Source: Stenotrophomonas sp. 364
GTDB taxonomy: Bacteria; Pseudomonadota; Gammaproteobacteria; Xanthomonadales; Xanthomonadaceae
DNA: 64,000 nucleotides
Direction: 5' to 3'
NCBI RefSeq assembly: GCF_009832905.1
Contig: NZ_CP047135.1
Span: forward strand, 2,458,001 to 2,522,000
The translations under genes were made by a program, and so were the position numbers. This document shows, piece after piece, positions 28,067 to 39,577 of this stretch; position 1 is the stretch's first letter, and every line of letters begins with the position of its first letter. The notes below the pieces were generated by a model. That model searched no databases. It had not been told where the DNA came from and saw nothing but the letters and a program-made list of their open reading frames with translations.

Positions 28067-28816
28067 TCAGTTGACCTGGAATTCGGCGCGGCAGCCGTTG
28101 TCCACCCAGACCCCGCGCGCATCCCAGCCCCAGCCGCGGCCTTCCTCGCACGGGCTGCCCGACAACTGTTTGGACAGGCGCGCACCCCTGCCGATGGTCG
28201 CCCCGCAGAAACGACGCTGGCGCGACTTGGATTCGCACACCAGCGTGCGCGGCGCATCCAGGAAACCGGAGCCGTCGGCGGCCCCCACTTCGAAGTCGCC
28301 CTGGCAGCCGCGCGTCACCCATACTTCGTTGCGCCGCACGCCCCAGCTGTGGTTTTCGCGGCACGGCATCGCCGACAGCTGGCGCAGCAGCCGTACCGGT
28401 GCGCCCTGCAATGCCACCGGGCAGCTCTGCGGCCGGCCACTGGATTCGCAACGCAGCACCCGGCGCACCTGCCGTGCAGCGCCGGCACTGGCGCCGCCTG
28501 CCGGTCGGCTACGGAATTCGGCACGGCAGCCCAGCGTCACCCACACGCCGGACCGATCCGTGCCCCATTCGGTGCCACGGATGCAACTGCTGTCCGACAG
28601 CTGGCGCACCAGGTCCACGCCGTTGGCCACGGGCATGTCGCAGTGCACCCATTCCATGTCACGCGACTGGCAACGCACCACCTGCGCTTCGTACCCGGTC
28701 TGGTCTGCCATCGCCGTGGCCGGCAGCACGCTGCTGCACAGCACCAGCGTCCACCACGTCCACGTCCAGCGCGGCGCGCTCCATGACGGCAGTTCGGCAA
28801 CTTCCCACAGCTTCAT
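28067..28816 (-). CDS. DUF3011-type secreted protein with three repeats
   Basis: About 249 residues: a signal peptide (ending TAMA, near 37) then three repeats of about 65 residues with the form C-x-S ... RQLS ... C ... WG ... GVWV ... GCRAEF. Each repeat has Cys pairs (for example [21 protein letters not shown]), so it is likely a disulphide-stabilised periplasmic or extracellular protein. The family is DUF3011, with no known function. ATG 28816 follows an in-frame TTG. It lies between mtnA and epmA on the same strand. Confidence 0.82.
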   Translation of the reverse strand: MKLWEVAELPSWSAPRWTWTWWTLVLCSSVLPATAMADQTGYEAQVVRCQSRDMEWVHCDMPVANGVDLVRQLSDSSCIRGTEWGTDRSGVWVTLGCRAEFRSRPAGGASAGAARQVRRVLRCESSGRPQSCPVALQGAPVRLLRQLSAMPCRENHSWGVRRNEVWVTRGCQGDFEVGAADGSGFLDAPRTLVCESKSRQRRFCGATIGRGARLSKQLSGSPCEEGRGWGWDARGVWVDNGCRAEFQVN

Positions 28817-28936
28817 CAACGCATTCCCCGCCGCAACTGAACGATCACGCGCCTACCTTCAGGCATGCGCTGTGATCAGAGCATCATCGTGCAGGTCGCG
28901 CAAGGCGTACACGCGACAATCACGCAGCTTACGGGT

Positions 28937-29881
28937 TCAGGCGTGGGCGAAATCGATTGCCAGTACGTCCGCAATCCGCGTGGTGCGGTTCATCGCCATC
29001 AACAGGCGGTCCACCCCGACCGCAACACCGGCGCAATCGGGCAGGTGAGGCAAGGCCTGCAGCAACGGCTCGTCCAGCGGCGGCAACACGGCTCCACGCG
29101 CTGCACGCACGGCATGGTCGCGGATGAAGCGCGCGCGTTGTTCAGCGGCGTCGTTCAGCTCGTGATAGCCGTTGGCCAGTTCCACCGCGCCGAGGTACAG
29201 CTCGAAGCGCTCGGCCAGCGGGGGCGTGCCCGGGCGAATACGCGCCAGCGCGGCCTGGCTGGCCGGCCAGTCGTGCACGACGGTCATGCGGTCGTCATCG
29301 AACGTGGGCTGGATGCAATGGGTCATCAGCAGGTCCAGCCAGTCGTCGCGGGTGAGGCCCTCGGCATCGATGCGCACCGACGCCAGCGGTGCCTGCAGCT
29401 GTTCCAGCGGCGCGTCGAACGGGTCAACGCCCAGGTGCTGCTGGTACAGGCTGCGGTAGTCGACCACGCGCAGATCGGCGGTGCGCTGCACCAGGCCGAG
29501 CGCGGCGCGGACCAGCGCAACGGTTTCCTCGATCAGGCGGTGGTGGTCCCAGCCCACCCGGTACCACTCCAGCATGGTGAACTCGGGGTTGTGACGGCCA
29601 CCGGCTTCGCCGTTGCGGAACACCCGGCCAAGTTCGTAGCAGTCGCCCACGCCGGCGGCGAGCAGGCGCTTGAGCGGGTACTCGGGCGAGGTGCGCAACC
29701 AGCGTTGCGCGCTGCCGGCGTCAACGTGGCCACTGAAGCGGGTGTGGAAGCTGTCGATGTTCGGCTCGGTGTTGCCGGCCGCCGACAGGATCGGCGTTTC
29801 TACTTCCAGCACATCGCGCGCGGCGAAGAACGCCCGGATCAACGCGTTCAGCGCGGCGCGCTGGCGCAGCGCGGCGATCAT
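28937..29881 (-). CDS. epmA: EF-P lysine ligase (EpmA/PoxA)
   Basis: A 314-residue class II lysyl-tRNA-synthetase-like enzyme without an anticodon-binding domain, as expected for EpmA, which loads beta-lysine on elongation factor P. Class II motifs are visible: VLEVETPILS, GRVFRNGEAGGRHNPEFTMLEWYRV (motif 2) and GVAVGVDRLLMAMNRT (motif 3). EF-P and EpmB are not in the window. Its ATG overlaps the stop of the upstream GNAT gene by four bases. Confidence 0.95.
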   Translation of the reverse strand: MIAALRQRAALNALIRAFFAARDVLEVETPILSAAGNTEPNIDSFHTRFSGHVDAGSAQRWLRTSPEYPLKRLLAAGVGDCYELGRVFRNGEAGGRHNPEFTMLEWYRVGWDHHRLIEETVALVRAALGLVQRTADLRVVDYRSLYQQHLGVDPFDAPLEQLQAPLASVRIDAEGLTRDDWLDLLMTHCIQPTFDDDRMTVVHDWPASQAALARIRPGTPPLAERFELYLGAVELANGYHELNDAAEQRARFIRDHAVRAARGAVLPPLDEPLLQALPHLPDCAGVAVGVDRLLMAMNRTTRIADVLAIDFAHA

Positions 29882-30363
29882 GCGCGCGCGTCCTTCAGCC
29901 GCTGCGCGAGTGGCAGGGTGAGCAGGTCGCGGGTGTCGTCGACGTAACCGGTGGCCAGGTACAGCCGCCGTGCCAGTTCATTGTGGTGGTTTACTTCCAG
30001 CCGCATGCGCGCCACCCCGCGCGCATTGGCGCGCTGTTCCAGGATGGCCAGCGCCTGCTTGCCGCGCCCACGTCCGCGCGCGGCATGACGCAGGTACAAC
30101 TCGTCGAGCAGCGCGAAATGACCGCCCTGCTCCAGGCTGAAGCCCATCGCCAGCGCCGCATAGCCCACCACGCTGCCCGCCTCGTCCAGCCACAGCAGCA
30201 CTTCGCCGTTGCGCGGGTCTTCCAGCAGCGCGGCCAGCGCAATGCGAACCCGCGCGTCGTCGAAGTCGAGCTGGTCTTCGGCGTAGAACTCGCGCATCAG
30301 CCCGATCAGCAGGTCGGTGTCGGCCACGGTGGCCAGGCGGAAGTCGAGGACGGCAGTGTGCAT
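29878..30363 (-). CDS. GNAT-family N-acetyltransferase
   Basis: A 161-residue acetyltransferase. The acetyl-CoA P-loop lies near LYLRHAARGRGRGKQALAIL (about 105-122), and the C-terminal NHHNELARRLYLATGYVD matches the last motif. The substrate is unknown. GGAGA is placed 5-6 nt before ATG 30363. It overlaps epmA by four bases, so it may act on the same process, or simply share a transcript. Confidence 0.9.
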   Translation of the reverse strand: MHTAVLDFRLATVADTDLLIGLMREFYAEDQLDFDDARVRIALAALLEDPRNGEVLLWLDEAGSVVGYAALAMGFSLEQGGHFALLDELYLRHAARGRGRGKQALAILEQRANARGVARMRLEVNHHNELARRLYLATGYVDDTRDLLTLPLAQRLKDARA

Positions 30364-30414
30364 GGGGTTCTCCGGTGATGCGGGACGGCGGGGCGCAACG
30401 GCCCCGCCGTGGGT

Positions 30415-32907
<2,493 letters not shown>

Positions 32908-33014
32908 TTATGGCCTGCGGTGCCCGGCAGCCACCCCGCACCGGTGCCGCGTGGCTATTGCCGGCAACCCGGCACAGGGTTAGCGTGCGCCAAGTCCCTC
33001 TGTGCAGGTGTTAC

Positions 33015-34121
33015 GTGACCGTTGCCGCCCCTTCCCGCCGTTCGTTCCTGCAGTTGGCCGGCACCGGCCTGGCCTTGTCCGGGCTGGGCGTGTCGACGGT
33101 GTCGGCCGCCACGCCGCGTGCCAGCGCCGGCGGCGGCCCGGTGCTGCTGAACTTCAACGAATGCCCGTATGGCCCGGCGCCGGTGGCGCAGGCCGCGGCG
33201 CGCGAGATCGTGGCCCGTAGCGGGCGCTATCTGTTCGCGCTGGCCGGTGAGCTGCGCGACCTGTTCGCCAGCCAGGAAGGCATCGGCAAGGACCACGTGC
33301 GGCTGTACCCGGGCTCCAGCGAGCCACTCAACCGTGCCGCGATGCTGTGGACCTCGGCCAGCGCCGGGCTGGTGGTGGCCGACCCCACCTTCGAAGCGCT
33401 GGGCGACCTGGCCGCCGCGCGTGGCGCCACCGTTGCCAGGGTCGCGCTGCGCGAGGACGGCGCGCATGACGTGCGCGCGATGGCCGCTGCGGCCGCACAG
33501 ATCAATGCCGGCCTGCTGTACCTGTGCAATCCGAACAACCCCACCGGGTCGATCACCCCGGCCGCGGACATCGCCTGGCTGCTGGCCAACAAGCCCCGGC
33601 AGACGCGGGTGCTGGTCGACGAGGCCTACCTGCAGTACAGCGAGCAGCGCTCGGTGATCGCCCAGGTGACTCAGCGCGATGATGTGATCGTGCTGCGTAC
33701 GTTTTCCAAGCTGTACGGCATGGCCGGGTTGCGCCTGGGCGTGGCCGCGGCGCACCCGGACCGACTGCGCGAACTGGCCAGCCTGGGCGACAACCCGCTG
33801 CCGGTCACCGCGCTCGCGGCCGGGCTGGCCAGCCTGCGCGCGCCGGGCCTGGTGGCGCAGCGCAAGGCCGAGAACACGCAGGTGCGGCAGGCCACCGTGG
33901 CCTGGCTGGCCGCGCGCGGATTCGCCTGCGTGCCGAGCGAAGCCAACTGCTTCGTGGTGGACGTCAAGCGCGACGGCAGTGCGTTCGCTGCGGCCATGGC
34001 CGAACACGGCGTGGTGATCGGCCGCAGCTGGCCGATCTGGCCGCAGCGGGTGCGGGTAACGGTGGGCACGGCGGCAGAGATGGCGCGGTTCCGCGACGCG
34101 TTCGCGGCGATCACCGGGTAG
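33015..34121 (+). CDS. Tat-exported PLP aminotransferase (HisC-like)
   Basis: About 368 residues. The N-terminus SRRSFLQLAGTGLALSGLG is a twin-arginine signal. The rest is a fold-type I aminotransferase of the histidinol-phosphate group: YLCNPNNPTGSITP, VLVDEAYLQYSE and the PLP lysine in RTFSKLYGMAGLRLGV. Tat export of a PLP enzyme fits the need to bind its cofactor in the cytoplasm first, so it likely works in the periplasm. GTG 33015 is taken as start (AGGTG 4 nt upstream). Divergent from ligA. The stop codon lies in a REP. Confidence 0.85.
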   Translation: MTVAAPSRRSFLQLAGTGLALSGLGVSTVSAATPRASAGGGPVLLNFNECPYGPAPVAQAAAREIVARSGRYLFALAGELRDLFASQEGIGKDHVRLYPGSSEPLNRAAMLWTSASAGLVVADPTFEALGDLAAARGATVARVALREDGAHDVRAMAAAAAQINAGLLYLCNPNNPTGSITPAADIAWLLANKPRQTRVLVDEAYLQYSEQRSVIAQVTQRDDVIVLRTFSKLYGMAGLRLGVAAAHPDRLRELASLGDNPLPVTALAAGLASLRAPGLVAQRKAENTQVRQATVAWLAARGFACVPSEANCFVVDVKRDGSAFAAAMAEHGVVIGRSWPIWPQRVRVTVGTAAEMARFRDAFAAITG

Positions 34122-34386
34122 AGCCGACCGTGGGTCGACTGTTCTTCGTTCCGGATATCGTGGTTGCCGGCCAGCGGCCGGCACTACCGCAAAGCGCATT
34201 GACCAACGGGCGATGCCTACCGCCGCATCGTAGGTTGGGCCACAAAGGGCATCGACCAACGGTCGATGCCTACCGGCTCATCGCGCGTTGGCCGCAAAGC
34301 GCATTGACATCGCGCTTCGGGCCGCGATCCGCATCGAGATCGCGCATCGCGCCGCCCTCGCGCATCGACCAACGGTCGATGACCAC
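34118..34386. repeat. REP-like palindrome array
   Basis: At least five palindromes in 270 bp: 34118-34141 (GTAGAGCCGACCGTGGGTCGACTG), 34163-34187, 34195-34220, 34248-34273 and 34360-34386. The last three share CATTGACCAACGGGCGATG or CATCGACCAACGGTCGATG-type cores. They fill the gap between two converging genes, the aminotransferase and zipA. I see nothing else in this gap. Confidence 0.75.
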
Positions 34387-34395
34387 CGGGTGGCG

Positions 34396-35127
34396 TTACC
34401 AGCGCGGGGCTTTGGTCAGCGGCGGCGCCTGGTGCTGGCGATCGTAGGCGCGCAGTTCGTCACGGATGTGCGCGATGCGCTGGCGGCCCAGGGCATTGCG
34501 GCTGTCGTCCAGCACCACACCGTCGAGCAGTTCGCCCATGCGCTGCACGGTCGGCAGCATCTTTTCCCACGCGTCCAGCGCGGTCAGCGGCGCCGGCAGG
34601 GTGAGGAAGAAGGCGATCGCCGGCGTTTCCATCTCGCGGATGTTGGCCATGTCGAAGCTGCCCGGCTTCATGATGCTGGCCATCGAGAAAATCGGACCGC
34701 GCTCGGGATGGCCTTCGACCAGGCGGTGGAACACGTTCATGTGGCCAAACACCAAGCCGGTCTTTTCAGCGGCCACGACGATGTCTTCGCCACGCAGCTG
34801 TTCACCGGCGCGGGCGGCCACGAACAACGACACGATCTTGTCGAAATCCTGGCTGGCGCGCTTGCCCAGGTCGCTGGCGGCGCCATCGACGTCGGGCAGA
34901 CCCAGTTCGGGCTGGGTCACGCCGTCCTCGCCAGTGCTGCCAGCGGCGGCATCGCTGCCCTCGCCTTCGCCCAGGCTCGGCTCACGGCGCGCGCCGGTAC
35001 CGCTCTCGGCGGTGTCGACGCGACGACCCTGCGATTTTTTCTTCGGACGGCCAAACAGGAAGATCGCGGCGATCAACAGCAGGCCGGCGGCCAGGATGCC
35101 GATGCGGAGCAGTGCCATGTCGGACAT
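34396..35127 (-). CDS. zipA: Cell division protein ZipA
   Basis: A 243-residue ZipA: one N-terminal membrane helix (ALLRIGILAAGLLLIAAIFLFG), a basic stretch (GRPKKKSQGRR), an acidic disordered linker (about 40-95), and a C-terminal FtsZ-binding domain (about 105-235, with SFDMANIREMETPAIAFFLTLP). It anchors FtsZ to the inner membrane. The linker is shorter than in E. coli (328 aa protein). The gene follows smc on the same strand. Confidence 0.93.
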   Translation of the reverse strand: MSDMALLRIGILAAGLLLIAAIFLFGRPKKKSQGRRVDTAESGTGARREPSLGEGEGSDAAAGSTGEDGVTQPELGLPDVDGAASDLGKRASQDFDKIVSLFVAARAGEQLRGEDIVVAAEKTGLVFGHMNVFHRLVEGHPERGPIFSMASIMKPGSFDMANIREMETPAIAFFLTLPAPLTALDAWEKMLPTVQRMGELLDGVVLDDSRNALGRQRIAHIRDELRAYDRQHQAPPLTKAPRW

Positions 35128-35175
35128 TCGGTGGGGGTCTCCGGCTAAATACGTTCAGGTACTAAGGATGGCACG

Positions 35176-38100
35176 TCAGGCGGCGCCCGCCAATCGTGCC
35201 GCCTCCTCCAGGTCCACGCTGACCAGGCGGCTGACGCCCGGTTCGCGCATGGTCACGCCCGACAACTGGTGCGCTGCTTCCATGGTGGCCTTGTTGTGGC
35301 TGACGAACAGGAACTGCACCTTTTCACTCATTTCCTTGACCATGTTGGCCAGGCGGCCGACGTTGGCTTCATCCAGCGGCGCGTCCACCTCGTCCAGCAG
35401 GCAGAACGGCGCCGGATTGAGCTGGAAGATCGCAAACACCAACGCCACCGCGGTCATCGCCTTCTCGCCACCGGACAGCAGCGAGATGCTGGACACGCGC
35501 TTGCCAGGCGGCCGCGCCATGATGGCTACACCGGTGTCGAGAAGGTCTTCACCGGTCAATTCCAGGTACGCATGGCCACCGCCGAACAGGCGCGGATAGA
35601 GCTGCTGCACGCCGGCATTGACGCGGTCGAAGGTGTCCTTGAAGCGGCCGCGGGTTTCACGGTCGATCTTGCGGATGGCGTCTTCGAGGGTTTCCAGCGC
35701 GGTGGTCAGGTCGGTGTTCTGCGCATCCAGGTACTCCGAGCGCTGCGACGCTTCGCCGTATTCCTGGATGGCGGCCAGGTTGACCGGCTCCAGGCGGCGC
35801 ATGCGGCCATCGATCTGGTGCACCGTCTGTTCCCAGTCGGTCACGCGGGCGTCTTCGGGCAGCGTGTTGATCACGTCCTGCAGCACGAAGCCGGCCTTCT
35901 CCACCGACGCCGACAGCTGCTCGGCGCTCAGCACCAGCGCCTGCTGGTCCAGCTTGCGCTGGGAGATGCGCTCGCGCTGGGCCAGTGCCTGCTCGTCGCG
36001 CTTGTGGCGGGTCTGTTCAAAATTCCGTAGTTCGGCGTCGATACCGTCCAGCAGGGTGCGCGCTTCGCCCAGTACGCGGTCGGCGCGCACGCGTTCGCTG
36101 AGGGCATTCTGGTGCTCGGCCTGCAAGGTCTGCACGGGCGAATCGCCCTGGTCCAGCTGCGAATGCAGCTCGCCCAGGCGCGTGTCGAGCTGGCCACGCT
36201 GGATGCTCATGCGCTCCAGCGCCTGGCTCAGCGAGGCTATCTGGGTGCGCTGCGATTCCAGCGTCAACGCCAACGAATGCGCGCTCTCACGCACGTTGCG
36301 GGCCTGGTCACGGGCCTGGTCGCGGGCATCGGTGAGCTGGCGACGTTCGCCTTCCAGCGCCGCACGCACCGCCTCCAGGTCGCCCATGCTGGTGACCGCA
36401 TCGTCCAGCCGCGCACGGGCCTCGCGTACCTGTTCGCGACCGGTATCCAGGGTTTCCTGCAGCTGCAGCAGTTCGCCTTCAATGCGGTCGATGCGGGTCC
36501 GCGCCGCTTCTACCTTGCCCTGCTGGCTCTGCAGCTGGCCACCCAGTTCGGACACGCTGCGATGGGCCTGGTACAGCTGCCGCTGCGCGTCTTCGCGGTG
36601 TTGTTCGCCGGCCAGCAGCTGCTCGCGGAACGCGGACAGCTGCTGTTCCAGTTCGGCCTCGCGCTCCTGCAACGTGTCGATCTGACCGCGCAGGGTGACA
36701 ATCTCGCGCTCGCGCAGCAGCGCGCCCTGCTTGGCCGCGCCGGAGCGCGAGACGCGCACCCAGCCGTCACCCAGGCGCTCACCACCGCGGGTGATGACCG
36801 AGTCGCCCTCGTCCAGCGTGGCCTGCAGGGTGCGCGCGGCGTCCAGGTCTTCGGCGGCATGCAGCCGGGCCAGCAGTCGGCGGATCGCGGAGGGGCCCTG
36901 CACCTTGGCCGCCAGCGAGGTCGGCGCCACGCTGAGCGGCGCCTGGCTGTCGGAGACCAGCGCAATGCGGCCCTCGCCCAGCTCGGCCAGTTCGGCCACC
37001 AGCTGTTCGGGGGCGTCTACCAGCACGCCTTCGATCAACTGGCCAAGCGCGCTTTCCACGGCGTTTTCCCAGCCGCTTTCCACGGTCAGGCGTTCGCCGA
37101 CGCGCGCGCCCGAATCCAGCCCGCGCGCCTTCAGCCACGCCACCGCCGCGCCCTGCTCCTGGCCCAACGCGGCCTGCTGCAGGGTTTCCAGCGACGACAA
37201 GCGGCCGCGCGCGGCCTGGGCCTGCTTGCGGATCTCGGCCAATTCGGTCTGCCCGGTGCGCTGGCGGTCCTGCAGGACGGCCACGGCCTGCTTGCGTTCT
37301 TCAACCTGCTCGTTGAGGCCGTCCAGCGCCTCTTTCTGGGTCTGGTGCTGCAGGTGCAGTTCTTCGAACACCTCGGCCAGCGCGTCCAGGTCCAGGCTGG
37401 CGCGTTCGGCGCTCAGCGCTTCGCGGCGGCGGTCGGCTTCCAGCACCTGGCGGTCGAGGTAGTCGACGCGGGTGCGTTCGACTTCACCGGCGCGCGAGGC
37501 TTCGGAGGTGCTGCGGGTGTGGGCTTCCCAGCGCTGCTGCCAGTCGGCCAGGCGGGCCTCGGCGTCACGCAGGGCTTCCTGCTTGATTTCGTTTTCTTCC
37601 TGCAACTGTTCCAGGCGCGGCTCGGCCTCGTCCACGGCGTCGCGCAGGACCATCAGTTTGGCTTCGTCGCCGCTGATGTGCTGGCCCAGTTCGGCCAGGG
37701 CCTGCTGGGCTTCATCGCGCGCCTTGTTGAGGCGCTGCGACATTTCGCGCTGGTGCTGGATCTGCTGTTCGAGGCGGGCCAACGTGCTGCCCACCTGGTA
37801 CACCTCGGCCTGGGCGGTGCTGAGCGCATCGGCGGCTTCTTCGCGGCGCACGCGGCTGGTTTCGATGCGGGCTTCGGCATCGCGCTGTTCGGCGATGAAC
37901 TGCTGCAGGCGGGTTTCTTCCTGCGAAAGCGCTTCGCGCAGGCCGCCGAGGCGGCCATCGAGGCCGCGGTATTCCAGCGCCTTCCACTCGGCATCCTTGA
38001 CCCGGCGCTCTTCCTGCAGGGCCTGGTATTGCTCGGCCTGGCGCGCCTGGCGCTTGAGGTGCTCGAGCTGCTTGCCGATTTCCTCGCGCAGGTCGCCAAG

Positions 38101-38679
38101 GCGGTCGAGGTTTTCGCGGGTGTGGCGGATGCGGGTTTCGGTTTCCTTGCGGCGTTCCTTGTACTTGGAGATGCCGGCGGCTTCTTCCAGGTACACGCGC
38201 AGGTCTTCGGGGCGGGCTTCGATGATCTGGCTGATCATGCCCTGTTCGATGATGGAGTAGCTGCGCGGGCCGAGGCCGGTGCCGAGGAACAGGTCGGTGA
38301 TGTCGCGGCGGCGGCATTTGGTGCCGTTGAGGTAGTAGTTGCTGCTGCCGTCGCGGCTGACCTGGCGCTTGACCGAGATTTCGTTGAAGGAGGCGTACTC
38401 GCCGGTGATGGTGTGGTCGGTGTTGTCGAAAATCAGTTCGACAGTCGCCTGGGACACGGGCTTGCGTGCGGAGGAGCCGGAGAAGATGACGTCGGTGAGG
38501 GAGTCACCGCGCAGGCGGCTGGCCGAGCTTTCGCCCATGACCCAGCGGACGGCGTCGATGATGTTGGACTTGCCACAGCCATTGGGCCCCACCACGCCGG
38601 TCATGTTGGTCGGCAGGTGCAGGGTGGTCGGGTCGACGAAGGATTTGAAACCGGACAGCTTGATCGTGGACAGACGCAT
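35176..38679 (-). CDS. smc: Chromosome segregation ATPase SMC
   Basis: An 1167-residue SMC. The Walker A GPNGCGKSN (32-40) opens the N-terminal head, two long coiled coils (about 170-500 and 650-1000) flank the hinge (about 515-640), and the C-terminal head has signature SLLSGGEKAMTAVALVFAI and Walker B PFCLLDEVDAPLDEANV. It compacts and separates the chromosome together with ScpA/ScpB, which are not in the window. It is the first gene before zipA and ligA; the promoter must lie in the 898-bp gap upstream. Confidence 0.97.
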   Translation of the reverse strand: MRLSTIKLSGFKSFVDPTTLHLPTNMTGVVGPNGCGKSNIIDAVRWVMGESSASRLRGDSLTDVIFSGSSARKPVSQATVELIFDNTDHTITGEYASFNEISVKRQVSRDGSSNYYLNGTKCRRRDITDLFLGTGLGPRSYSIIEQGMISQIIEARPEDLRVYLEEAAGISKYKERRKETETRIRHTRENLDRLGDLREEIGKQLEHLKRQARQAEQYQALQEERRVKDAEWKALEYRGLDGRLGGLREALSQEETRLQQFIAEQRDAEARIETSRVRREEAADALSTAQAEVYQVGSTLARLEQQIQHQREMSQRLNKARDEAQQALAELGQHISGDEAKLMVLRDAVDEAEPRLEQLQEENEIKQEALRDAEARLADWQQRWEAHTRSTSEASRAGEVERTRVDYLDRQVLEADRRREALSAERASLDLDALAEVFEELHLQHQTQKEALDGLNEQVEERKQAVAVLQDRQRTGQTELAEIRKQAQAARGRLSSLETLQQAALGQEQGAAVAWLKARGLDSGARVGERLTVESGWENAVESALGQLIEGVLVDAPEQLVAELAELGEGRIALVSDSQAPLSVAPTSLAAKVQGPSAIRRLLARLHAAEDLDAARTLQATLDEGDSVITRGGERLGDGWVRVSRSGAAKQGALLREREIVTLRGQIDTLQEREAELEQQLSAFREQLLAGEQHREDAQRQLYQAHRSVSELGGQLQSQQGKVEAARTRIDRIEGELLQLQETLDTGREQVREARARLDDAVTSMGDLEAVRAALEGERRQLTDARDQARDQARNVRESAHSLALTLESQRTQIASLSQALERMSIQRGQLDTRLGELHSQLDQGDSPVQTLQAEHQNALSERVRADRVLGEARTLLDGIDAELRNFEQTRHKRDEQALAQRERISQRKLDQQALVLSAEQLSASVEKAGFVLQDVINTLPEDARVTDWEQTVHQIDGRMRRLEPVNLAAIQEYGEASQRSEYLDAQNTDLTTALETLEDAIRKIDRETRGRFKDTFDRVNAGVQQLYPRLFGGGHAYLELTGEDLLDTGVAIMARPPGKRVSSISLLSGGEKAMTAVALVFAIFQLNPAPFCLLDEVDAPLDEANVGRLANMVKEMSEKVQFLFVSHNKATMEAAHQLSGVTMREPGVSRLVSVDLEEAARLAGAA

Positions 38680-38931
38680 GGCGGGATTGGTTTCCGGGGC
38701 AAGGGCCTGAAGCGACCCCCGCCAGGGTGGATGTCGGAGCGATTCCCACCCTCAAGCCATTGATGTTGCTGGATTTCAATGGCCCCAAGGGCGACGCGAT
38801 AGCCTGAGTATAACGGGGCGGGTGTTCCACGGGCTGTGGGGGTGGGTTGGGGTTGGTTAGAAGCGAAGGGCGGGAGCCGGGGCCAGAGCAGGAGCTGGAG
38901 CCAAAGCCTTTGCGTGCTGGCTCCGTCTGGG

Positions 38932-39038
38932 CGGTCGGGGTGGGCGGGGTCGCGGGACACGCCGTAAATCCATCCCTGGAGGCTCGTGGGCGCCATCCAT
39001 GGCGCCCAACGGTCCCGCGACCCCGCCCACCCCGACCG
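38932..39038 (-). repeat. Long hairpin element, copy A
   Basis: A perfect 27-bp inverted repeat: arms 38932-38958 and 39012-39038, inner 53 nt. Read on the minus strand the inner part runs GTTGGGCGCCA, TGGA loop, TGGCGCCC, then ACGAGCCTCCA and GGATTTACGGCGTGTCCC. The stem sequence is unlike those of copies B, C and D but the core matches them. The flank before it (rc of 39047-39066) reads CTTCCCCTGCGCACCGACCC, nearly the same as the flank of copy C. Confidence 0.85.
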
Positions 39039-39157
39039 TCGATAGTGGGTCGGTGCGCAGGGGAAGTGCCGAAGCCGGCTTTCTGGCGTTTCGTTGCGCT
39101 GCGATTTGTTCCGGAGCGCCCGGGTAAGGAGCGTCAGGGTTAAGGGTGAGTTGAGGG

Positions 39158-39225
39158 GTAGAGCCACGCCATGCGTGGCTATCGAGGTGCAGGAACGAAG
39201 AGCAGCCACGCATGGCGTGGCTCTA
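39158..39225. repeat. Inverted pair of REPs
   Basis: GTAGAGCCACGCCATGCGTG begins the unit at 39158-39180 and its mirror lies at 39203-39225, separated by 22 bp. The two can also pair with each other into one longer hairpin. The stem sequence (ACGC/GCGT) differs from the other REPs, but the GTAG foot is kept. Confidence 0.8.
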
Positions 39226-39250
39226 CCCGCCCGCGGTGGAAAAACTGGCA

Positions 39251-39438
39251 GAGGGTGTCGGGTGGCCTTGGCCGGGACCGTTGGGCGCCATGGGTGCGGC
39301 GCATGCGCCGGACGGGTTGGGCAGGACGCCCAACCCCGGTCTTGCCGTTTGTGCAGGACTGCACAAACGAGCAAGGCGTCCACGAGCCTCCAAGGATGGA
39401 TTTACGGCGTGTCCCGGCCAAGGCCACCCGGCACCCTC
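39251..39438 (+). repeat. Long hairpin element, copy B (with extra inner hairpins)
   Basis: Arms 39251-39278 and 39411-39438 pair over 28 bp with one G-U-type mismatch. The inner 132 nt are longer than in the other copies. They contain hairpins GGGTTGGGC-AGGAC-GCCCAACCC (39314-39336) and GTTTGTGCA-GGAC-TGCACAAAC (39347-39368), then the shared 3' core ACGAGCCTCCA, AGGATGGATTTACGGCGT and GTCCC. The loops of both extra hairpins carry GGA. Confidence 0.85.
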
Positions 39439-39521
39439 TCACCGGACGAACCAAAGCGCCAGCACCTGCCGTTGATCTGGCTTCAAGCTTCTAAGCTTTT
39501 AAAAAACCAACCCCCAAACAC

Positions 39522-39549
39522 AAAAACGGGCACCCTTGCGGGCACCCGT
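39522..39549 (-). terminator. Rho-independent terminator of the rpsF-rpsR-rplI operon
   Basis: On the minus strand: ACGGG, TG, CCC, loop GCAA, GGG, TG, CCCGT, then TTTTT. A stem with one small internal loop followed by a T-run, 29 bp past the rplI stop. Confidence 0.78.
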
Positions 39550-39577
39550 TCTGGTGACGCCAGCCTTTCGGCCGGAA

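Larger units (their letters stand above)
38680..39577. other. 898-bp non-coding gap between rplI and smc
   Basis: No gene is supported here. The gap holds the smc promoter region (near 38680-38830), long hairpin elements A and B, an inverted pair of REPs (39158-39180 and 39203-39225), an A/C-rich strip (about 39500-39525) and the rplI terminator. Short open frames in it translate the palindromes and are not proteins. Confidence 0.8.

Noticed and set aside
36112..38763. An 883-codon plus-strand frame opposite smc
   Set aside because: It mirrors the coiled-coil coding sequence and gives an improbable Ala/Leu/Gly/Phe-rich protein.
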